DNA from: Dehalococcoidia bacterium
GTDB lineage: Bacteria > Chloroflexota > Dehalococcoidia > GIF9 > AB-539-J10
Direction of reading: 5' to 3'
DNA: 8,088 nt
Assembly: GCA_030606765.1 (NCBI GenBank)
Contig: JAUWFX010000079.1
Coordinates: 1-8,088, forward strand
Under the pieces are notes generated by a model. That model was given only the letters and a program-made list of their open reading frames with translations. It did no database searches and was not told the DNA's origin. Below are positions 1 through 5,139 of this stretch, one piece after another (the stretch's first letter is position 1; each line of letters opens with the position of its first letter). A program made the position numbers and the translations under genes.

Positions 1-19
1 ATTACATGAAGGAGGAGCT

Positions 20-910
20 ATGGCACCGAGTTTTAGGGAAATTCTCAAATCTGATAGATTCGTGATAACCAGCGAAATCGGTCCACCAAAGGGGACGAAC
101 ATTGAGAAGATGCTCCACCATATTGACCTTCTCAAGGATAGAGTAGACGCGCTGAATGTCACCGACCACCAGAGTTCCGTAATGCGCTTTCCCTCCATTG
201 GTGGCTGTCTGGCCATCAAGGAGAAAGGTGGCGAGCCTATATTGCAGGTGACTTGCCGCGACCGTAATCGCCTTTCCCTTCAGGCCGAGCTTCTCTTCGC
301 ATACACCAGGGGCATAAGAAATGTCCTCTGCCTAACCGGAGATTCTGTTGTAGTTGGCGACCATAAGGAAGCCAAGGGCGTTTTCGACCTGGATTCAACA
401 CAGTTGCTGAAGACAATTCGGCAGATGGAAGCGGGCAAAGACCTGGGAGGGAATGAACTCGACGGGGCTGTGGAGTTCTGTGCCGGAGCCATAGTCACAC
501 CTGAAGCAAACCCGATTGAGCCTCAGTTAATCAAGTTTGAAAAGAAGATTGAAGCCGGTGCCGAATTCTTTCAGACTCAAGCCATCTATGACCTGGACAA
601 ATTTGCTAAGTTTATGGAATATGCCCGCCGATTCCCGGTCAAGATACTAGCCGGCATCATTCTACTCGTGTCAGCCAGGATGGCGAAGTATATGAACGAA
701 AATGTCCCGGGCGTCTTTGTGCCCCAGAACTTGATCGATGAGTTAGCGGCTGCCCCCAAAGGTGAGGCAATCAATAAGGGTATAGAAATCGCGGGTCGGA
801 TGATTGCTACTCTGGAAAAGGAATCCATATGCCATGGAGTTCATGTCATGGCTATAGGCCGGGAAGAGGTGGTTCCAGATATTCTGAAAGCGGCGGGACT
901 TGCTACCTAG
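20..910 (+). CDS. metF: 5,10-methylenetetrahydrofolate reductase (MetF family)
   Basis: This cytoplasmic flavoenzyme interconverts 5,10-methylene- and 5-methyl-tetrahydrofolate, supplying methyl groups for methionine synthesis or, in acetogenic-type metabolism, the methyl branch of the Wood-Ljungdahl pathway. The protein has 296 residues, the usual length for the family, and spans the whole FAD-binding TIM barrel. Visible motifs are SEIGPPKGTN (residues 18-27, with the expected catalytic Glu19), NVTDH (46-50), QVTCRDRNR (76-84), LTGD (105-108, the conserved Gly-Asp near the flavin), FFQTQ (183-187) and a C-terminal GVHVMAIGREE stretch. The start is fixed by AAGGAGGAG at 9-17, just upstream of ATG at 20. 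The N-terminal motif is more like MetF of acetogens and Chloroflexota than of enteric bacteria. In such organisms metF often follows metV or other folate and CO-dehydrogenase genes, but only 19 upstream bases are present, so operon membership cannot be judged. The family call is secure; the direction of the reaction in vivo is inference. Confidence 0.93.
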   Translation: MAPSFREILKSDRFVITSEIGPPKGTNIEKMLHHIDLLKDRVDALNVTDHQSSVMRFPSIGGCLAIKEKGGEPILQVTCRDRNRLSLQAELLFAYTRGIRNVLCLTGDSVVVGDHKEAKGVFDLDSTQLLKTIRQMEAGKDLGGNELDGAVEFCAGAIVTPEANPIEPQLIKFEKKIEAGAEFFQTQAIYDLDKFAKFMEYARRFPVKILAGIILLVSARMAKYMNENVPGVFVPQNLIDELAAAPKGEAINKGIEIAGRMIATLEKESICHGVHVMAIGREEVVPDILKAAGLAT

Positions 911-927
911 TACCCCATGTAGCCGGT

Positions 928-951
928 AAAAAAGGCAGCGACCGCTTGCCT
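928..951 (-). terminator. Intrinsic terminator of the HD-Hsp90 gene (possibly bidirectional)
   Basis: Read on the minus strand, AGGC-(A bulge)-AGC, loop GGTC, GCT-GCCT forms a seven-pair stem followed by a run of six T (the complement of the A run at 928-933). It lies about 90 nt past the stop codon of the minus-strand gene. On the plus strand the same hairpin lies about 20 nt after the metF stop but is followed only by a broken T tract (TCCTTTCTT), so it may also end metF transcription, less efficiently. This is the typical place for a shared terminator between convergent genes. Confidence 0.6.
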
Positions 952-1039
952 CCTTTCTTCCCGATATACTACCCTCATAAGTGGTAATCAGTCAAAATTC
1001 GATTTCCACACTTATCTTCTGCATATATTATTTGCCAAA

Positions 1040-3793
1040 TTATCCTTCTGCATAATCGAGACCAAATTTCCTAAAATACTCAAGGAATAAATTACTACTT
1101 GGTTTCATACGCTGAAACAAGGGAAGAGGACGTTCAATCCTAAGACTAACTGCAATTTCCGCCTCGAGTTTATCTATAGCCTCCAAAAATATCAGGCAAC
1201 TCGCTATATCGTGTACAACCAAAGGTAGATAGGATAAATAATTCAAGTACCTGCGAACATTCTCTGATATATTATTATCAAATTCTCCCTTTTTCCTTTC
1301 TTCGAATATTGAATTGATAAATGCATCTGACAAATCAATATAAACAGTATGCTCTTTTATTATCGATATTCTCTCCAAACGGTCATCGTAGCTTTCTTTT
1401 ATTGCATTGAGATAACTGGCAGCCCGTCCTTTGTCTAGCAACTGTTTCCACAACAAAATATTACCCCAGTAAGCTGTGCCTAATGCCGCTACATGTTTTT
1501 TAACTACGGGTGGTTCACGAACAACAACTAAGGGCTGCATATTAGATCCGAAGGTCGCAAGTCGTACATTATCCGGTATCAATTCAGGATAATTGACATC
1601 GACTTCGACGGCATTCCCCAACAGCATAAAACGAAAATTAAGTTTCGTGCACTTTATCCCCCTTTCGTTGAGTATAAATTGCAGCAGTGTTTCTTCCCTT
1701 TTTGGTTTACTCTTCCCCACAATAGTTGGGAGGTCATAAGGATTGATGACCAAATCAGTATCGCTTGAGAGCTTAGTTATCAAATCTATTTCATCCATCA
1801 GCAACTTAGAACAAGAATTGTATATCTTTATTTCCTTATTATTTAGTACCTGTCCGAACTCGACTATGCTCTGATCCCCATTATGAACGACTAATAAGGG
1901 TGCATGTTCAACGAAACTTTTAATAAATGGATTATTCTCCAGCAATTCATTCTCCGAATCAACTTCAAAGCGTATCCGTCGTTCTAGCATTCTCGATACA
2001 ACTGATATGATTCTTTCTGGACTCTTGTTCCTAAATTGTTTATATAGTGAGCTAAAAATGTTATTAGTGATCGAATATATGAAATTCGACCATTTAGCAT
2101 TTTCCTTTACGCTTTCGCGCGATATGTGGATGTCCACAAGACTTCTCTTCAGATTTATAAGTAGCTCGCAATCAAATTCAAGCCCCGACACGTGTGAATT
2201 ACCCACATAAATTCCATGATTGAAGAGTACGGCGCTGCTGTACAAACCATATCGACTCGCAATTACGATCAAATCATAGTCCTGCGTTTTCAGATTCAAT
2301 ATCTCTACAGGTTTTCCGTGTTCTTCCTCCTCTTTGTGTCTTCCAAACCTCTCAAATACTATATCAGCATCCCACGCAGACTCGAATGTTTTGGTTATAC
2401 TATCTAAGTCTGTGTATTCAATTTGGATTTCCGGGCAAATCAAATATCTTTTAAGAGATTCCTCCAGTTTTATTGCTCTTCCATCTCTATTTAATTCTAA
2501 TATTATTGTCGTCCCAGGCTCATTTCTAGAACCTTTTTCGTATTTCCATTCCTCACTCACTGAGCCAATAGAGAATTTACATGCTTCATGTCCTTTTTTG
2601 AGAGTTTCGATTTTTACACCATCGGATATTAAGAATGATGATAGTATACCTATCCCGAATTTTGATATTGGAGAATAGCTGCTTTCACCCCACTTTTCCT
2701 TGAGGACTTCAGGGTCATAAAATGAATCGCCAATACTAGAAAGAAAAGATTTTGCTTCGGAATAATCCATTCCCAGCCCATTGTCTTCAACTATCAATTC
2801 ATCTGTACGTATTCTTTTCAAGAGAATTTTTCCTATAAATCCTTCTTCTCGGGTTTCTCTTAGTTTGCAACTATCAATAGAGTTTTGCACAAGTTCTCGA
2901 ATAGCTACATCTTGATTTTTGTATAGATGGTCGCCGATCAACAGCGTAACTATTTTTTGGCGATTTATTTCAAATCCGATTGGTTGATCTATAAACCCCT
3001 TTGTCTCGAGCTGGAGTTCCACGACATCAAGTGTTACTTCGTTTTCAGCAAGTATGCTTTTTACAGCATTCAGTTCATACTGTATCTTATGTTCAACCTC
3101 TCTGAGAGCACGAGCTCCTTTCGGATCTTTTGCTATGGCCGAAATGTATATCTTGTGTTTTTCATCCCGTTGTCCAACACCTGTAATACTCAAGTGCTTT
3201 CTAAATTCTACCTCTGCCTTGTCATGAGGATTAATACTATAATAGACTACTTCAGGTGTTCGATTGTGGGAAATATCACATTCGTCTGCGATTCGAAGTA
3301 AAGCAGCAAGGAATTTGACCCTTACCTTAATACCTTGGCCGAAGTTCAAATCTTCATATTCTGGTTCGTTTAAGTCAACTTTCCTATGTCCTTTACATAT
3401 TTTGCCAATAATCCTTGCCTCATGTTCTGATAGATGAACTTTTTCATACAATTTTTCTAAATAAGTTTCCGTTCTGATGTGATGTTCTTCCCTAACCTTT
3501 TCCTGAGATTCCCCTTCTTCGGCTATCATTCCCCAATCATGGAGCCATGCTGCGACAATAAGAAAGAATATTTCGTAAGGATTCATCTTCTCTTTAACTT
3601 GATCAGGAACGATCCAGTTTAAATTTTCTTCAACACCTATACTATGCAAGAAATCGTGGGGTGTGTAATAGGGAAATTTCCCATGTGTATAACTCATCAG
3701 AGGTTCCGCAGTGTTACGTATCTGTGGCAGCCTCCCACTTAATTTTGGGTCCTTATTACCAAGTATGCCGGAAAGTGAAATTTCGTATGACAT
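1040..3793 (-). CDS. HD-domain / Hsp90-like GHKL ATPase fusion protein
   Basis: A 917-residue, presumably cytoplasmic, two-enzyme fusion. Residues about 40-180 form an HD-type metal-dependent phosphohydrolase-like domain: H50 in LHSIGV, H85-D86 in AAWLHDWGM, H104/H105, H136 in KGHRK, and D170 in LLRIADECDIS. Residues about 275-435 are an Hsp90-type GHKL ATP-binding domain: RELVQNSID (E300, N304, D307), VEDNGLGMD (335-343), SKFGIGILSS (377-386) and GTT (427-429). LVDIHISRESVKE (552-564) resembles the Hsp90 middle-domain segment with the ATP-contacting Arg. Residues about 570-917 are unrecognised. There is no signal peptide or membrane segment. Proteins with this HD plus Hsp90-like order occur in bacteria and have been discussed as conflict-system components (a domain termed HD-CE, recalled and not checked). 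The substrate of the HD domain and any defence role are inference. The gene is AT-rich relative to metF and the hydrolase, stands alone on its strand, and all catalytic residues look intact. The ATG at 3793 is preceded by only a weak GGGG ribosome site 8-9 nt upstream. Confidence 0.85.
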   Translation of the reverse strand: MSYEISLSGILGNKDPKLSGRLPQIRNTAEPLMSYTHGKFPYYTPHDFLHSIGVEENLNWIVPDQVKEKMNPYEIFFLIVAAWLHDWGMIAEEGESQEKVREEHHIRTETYLEKLYEKVHLSEHEARIIGKICKGHRKVDLNEPEYEDLNFGQGIKVRVKFLAALLRIADECDISHNRTPEVVYYSINPHDKAEVEFRKHLSITGVGQRDEKHKIYISAIAKDPKGARALREVEHKIQYELNAVKSILAENEVTLDVVELQLETKGFIDQPIGFEINRQKIVTLLIGDHLYKNQDVAIRELVQNSIDSCKLRETREEGFIGKILLKRIRTDELIVEDNGLGMDYSEAKSFLSSIGDSFYDPEVLKEKWGESSYSPISKFGIGILSSFLISDGVKIETLKKGHEACKFSIGSVSEEWKYEKGSRNEPGTTIILELNRDGRAIKLEESLKRYLICPEIQIEYTDLDSITKTFESAWDADIVFERFGRHKEEEEHGKPVEILNLKTQDYDLIVIASRYGLYSSAVLFNHGIYVGNSHVSGLEFDCELLINLKRSLVDIHISRESVKENAKWSNFIYSITNNIFSSLYKQFRNKSPERIISVVSRMLERRIRFEVDSENELLENNPFIKSFVEHAPLLVVHNGDQSIVEFGQVLNNKEIKIYNSCSKLLMDEIDLITKLSSDTDLVINPYDLPTIVGKSKPKREETLLQFILNERGIKCTKLNFRFMLLGNAVEVDVNYPELIPDNVRLATFGSNMQPLVVVREPPVVKKHVAALGTAYWGNILLWKQLLDKGRAASYLNAIKESYDDRLERISIIKEHTVYIDLSDAFINSIFEERKKGEFDNNISENVRRYLNYLSYLPLVVHDIASCLIFLEAIDKLEAEIAVSLRIERPLPLFQRMKPSSNLFLEYFRKFGLDYAEG

Positions 3794-3852
3794 TATATCT
3801 ACCCCATATAATCCCGTAGAAGCAGCGGTCTCTTGTTTTCTTTCTGGATATT

Positions 3853-3882
3853 ATGTTACGCCGCAGGTATCGAATAAGTCAA
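3853..3882 (-). promoter_or_regulatory. Possible proximal promoter of the HD-Hsp90 gene
   Basis: On the minus strand, TTGACT (3882 to 3877) is followed after 18 nt by TAACAT (3858 to 3853), a 4/6 match to the -10 consensus, about 60 nt before the start codon. The overlapping CATAAT (3855 to 3850) is a better -10 but at 21-nt spacing. It is weaker than the upstream extended -10 site and could be an alternative start or chance in AT-rich sequence. Confidence 0.3.
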
Positions 3883-3896
3883 TGTCATTTACTAAT

Positions 3897-3921
3897 AAGA
3901 GGGAGCTAGTCGCTCCCTCTT
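3897..3921. promoter_or_regulatory. Perfect 10-bp inverted repeat in the HD-Hsp90 leader
   Basis: AAGAGGGAGC (3897-3906), a 5-nt loop, and GCTCCCTCTT (3912-3921) form a perfect GC-rich stem. On the plus strand it ends in TCTTTT and looks like a short intrinsic terminator, yet there is no plus-strand gene just upstream, since metF ends 3 kb away. On the minus strand it falls inside the leader expected from the extended -10 site at 3951-3943, where it could act as an attenuator or a stabilising 5' hairpin. Its orientation and role are unresolved. Confidence 0.55.
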
Positions 3922-3942
3922 TTCCATGTGACCTTTAGCTAG

Positions 3943-3951
3943 ATTATACCA
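3943..3951 (-). promoter_or_regulatory. Extended -10 promoter element upstream of the HD-Hsp90 gene
   Basis: The minus strand reads TGGTATAAT, a perfect TGnTATAAT extended -10 element; such promoters tolerate a poor -35, and none is obvious here. Short inverted arms AGCTA (3937-3941) and TAGCT (3952-3956) flank the -10 box and could be a repressor half-site pair. A start near 3936 would give a leader of about 140 nt containing the 3897-3921 hairpin. Confidence 0.45.
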
Positions 3952-3956
3952 TAGCT

Positions 3957-4110
3957 TACCCTTCATAAACCTTTACCCTCCTTGTACTTTCCTAGCCTCC
4001 CATAAATATAGCCCAAACCACGTATGGTCTTCATGCACCGGATTCCAGGGACACAATGTCAATTAGGCCTACTACACATTAGGATTATGTACCTAGAGTG
4101 CCAAAGAGTG
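3957..4110. other. Intergenic stretch with no recognised feature
   Basis: Between the HD-Hsp90 promoter element and the upstream repeat cassette I see no convincing reading frame, tRNA or strong hairpin. It separates the divergent minus-strand gene from the repeat and structured region. Confidence 0.5.
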
Positions 4111-4114
4111 TGTT

Positions 4115-4173
4115 AAGATGAACGAAGTGGACCTCTCACTGTAGCGTGATTTCAGCGACATCTTGCTCGAGGA
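4115..4173 (+). ncRNA. Candidate structured leader RNA, upstream copy
   Basis: AAGATG (4115-4120) can pair with CATCTT (4159-4164). Inside, AGTGG (4126-4130), loop ACCTC and TCACT (4136-4140) form a hairpin. Relative to the downstream copy the inner stem has one change, turning a G-C pair into G-U, so pairing is kept. The loop CCTC is complementary to GAGG of the Shine-Dalgarno site just before the start codons. This copy leads only to a truncated gene fragment. Confidence 0.4.
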
Positions 4174-4179
4174 ATGCTC

Positions 4180-4232
4180 ATGTCTCTAACAAGATTCATC
4201 AAGGATTTACTGAGGAAGCCTGAAGCAATCCC
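4180..4232 (+). pseudogene. Truncated 5' fragment of a paralogue of the gene at 7970
   Basis: Reading from ATG at 4180 gives MSLTRFIKDLLRKPEAI, nearly the same as the start of the partial gene at 7970 (MSLTGFIKDVLRKPESI). Homology ends at 4232. The frame continues to a stop near 4371 with unrelated sequence that does not look like protein. The ribosome site GAGGA and in-frame upstream ATG (4174) are kept, so a short peptide could still be made. It is best read as a gene remnant left by a rearrangement with a sharp breakpoint at 4232/4233. Confidence 0.65.
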
Positions 4233-4731
4233 GGAAAGTTATTTAAGGCTGCTTCATCCCGATAAGTCAAGAATCGCAACGACAAAAGGAGACATCATTG
4301 CGGGCGGAGCTTACCACTCTCATTGCCCCCCACCGAGATTTTTTCGGCTGACTTGTTCAGCCTCGCGATAACACGGAGAGTAATAGCTGTCTCCAGCCAA
4401 GGATATGGATATAGCAGGATTGCTGGGGTAAGTTTCAGTGGCACTAACTATATGGGCAACGAGGGGGTGAAGCGAGAAACCAGGGGATACCGAAGGGTGA
4501 GATTGAACATTAGTCTATTAAGTGTGATGCCTTGAATATAAGTGCTGGATATCCCAACCTTGGAAATCCCCCCAGCCCTTATGGGTATCGATAGGGTGTG
4601 TGGCGGCTCTACTTGCGGACTCAGCGTACTTCTGTGCCAAGGGTTGAGCAGACGTCGTGAACTACCGGCCTGCGGCTCTTTAAGAAGATGTTCCTGGGTG
4701 TTCTTGGTCGCTTCTATGGTGGAGGGATTCA
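4233..4731 (+). ncRNA. Candidate structured RNA, possibly a degraded group II intron 5' region
   Basis: This 500-nt stretch has no convincing protein; frames on both strands give low-complexity, unconvincing products. It is GC-richer than its flanks and carries several local helices: GGCTGA/TCAGCC (4346-4351 with 4357-4362), GGAGA/TCTCC (4375-4379 with 4390-4394) or the competing CCAGC/GCTGG (4393-4397 with 4422-4426), and a longer-range CAACCTTGG (4555-4563) with CCAAGGGTTG (4637-4646, one bulge) enclosing 73 nt. The style, with repeated GAAGCGAGAAACC and ACCGAAGGGTGAG motifs, resembles domain I of bacterial group II introns before the reverse transcriptase gene. However, I find no GTGYG 5' end, no domain V and no reverse transcriptase. 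If it is an intron, it is a fragment. Other large structured RNAs or a decayed gene remain possible. Confidence 0.35.
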
Positions 4732-4761
4732 TTGACAGAATCTTATAAATAGTGATAAAAT
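4732..4761 (+). promoter_or_regulatory. Sigma-70-like promoter upstream of the DUF6351 gene
   Basis: A perfect -35 TTGACA (4732-4737) is followed after 18 nt by TAAAAT (4756-4761), a 5/6 match to the -10 consensus, within a clearly AT-rich island (about 4738-4777) that contrasts with the GC-richer flanks. The next plus-strand gene starts at 5140, so transcription from here would give a leader of about 370 nt. Confidence 0.5.
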
Positions 4762-4769
4762 ATTAAATT

Positions 4770-5139
4770 AAACGTTTAAGATGAGGTCGGTGGCTAGATG
4801 TGTGTCAGAGGGCTTCAGTCGTTCCCACAACTCTCAGTTGGGCAGATTCAAAGATGTAGATGTAGCTTCGGCTCCTCTTTGTTGCCACAGCACAATCAGC
4901 CTTTCCATTCAAAACCCAGAACTTGTCAAGAATCAGTCTTTCCGGCTTTCTGGACCGCCAGGGTGCCACAAGCCAGGTAATCGCAGTTATCTTAACATTG
5001 AGCGATATTGCTGAGACCGAAAGCAGAAAGGGGGTGGTAAAATTGAGGGTATTGACTTGCTGGAGGCAACTGATAATCGGCCAGTTGCTTCTGGTTCGAA
5101 AGCCTATCTAACGTAAGTCGGGAAGGAGGTTAATCCATT
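4770..5139 (+). other. Long untranslated leader of the DUF6351 gene
   Basis: No frame here looks like a real protein; the candidates are short, cysteine- and serine-rich, and lack good ribosome sites. Small helices occur, such as CAACT/AGTTG (4828-4832 with 4836-4840) and CTGG/CCAG (near 4950). The notable element is the hairpin at 5064-5090. The leader ends in a strong Shine-Dalgarno AAGGAGGT (5123-5130). I see no match to a known riboswitch. Confidence 0.4.
5064..5090 (+). promoter_or_regulatory. Hairpin in the DUF6351 leader
   Basis: AGGCAACTG (5064-5072) and CAGTTGCTT (5082-5090) form a nine-pair stem with one G-U pair and a 9-nt loop. It sits about 50 nt upstream of the start codon and 32 nt before the Shine-Dalgarno. 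There is no T tract after it, so it is not an intrinsic terminator; a role in mRNA stability or translation control is possible. Confidence 0.45.

Larger units (their letters stand above)
4111..4232 (+). repeat. Upstream copy of a 122-bp direct repeat (leader plus gene start)
   Basis: Aligned without gaps to 7901-8022, this segment differs at 12 of 122 positions (about 90% identical by hand count). Identity falls away upstream of 4111 and stops abruptly after 4232. It carries the same leader, Shine-Dalgarno site and first 18 codons as the partial gene at the window end. The two copies are direct repeats flanking the structured region and the DUF6351 gene, a configuration that could arise from duplication of a gene start or from recombination between paralogues. 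Confidence 0.9.

Noticed and set aside
3892..3966. A 24-codon minus-strand frame with AAGGAGGG before its ATG, upstream of the HD-Hsp90 gene
   Set aside because: The ribosome site is good, but the frame overlaps the extended -10 element and ends within the hairpin. If that promoter is used, the start codon would not be transcribed. No homology can be judged for so short a peptide.
4448..4732. A 94-codon minus-strand frame
   Set aside because: It lies wholly in the structured stretch, has an odd composition and no good ribosome site, and is explained by absence of stops in GC-richer RNA-like sequence.
5051..5077. A second promoter, TTGACT followed by GATAAT, close to the hydrolase start
   Set aside because: The spacing is only 14 nt, and the -10-like part lies partly within the 5064-5090 hairpin, so it is unlikely to be functional.
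4781..5111. Short overlapping plus-strand frames in the hydrolase leader
   Set aside because: They lack supporting ribosome sites, overlap each other in different frames, and have no protein-like pattern.
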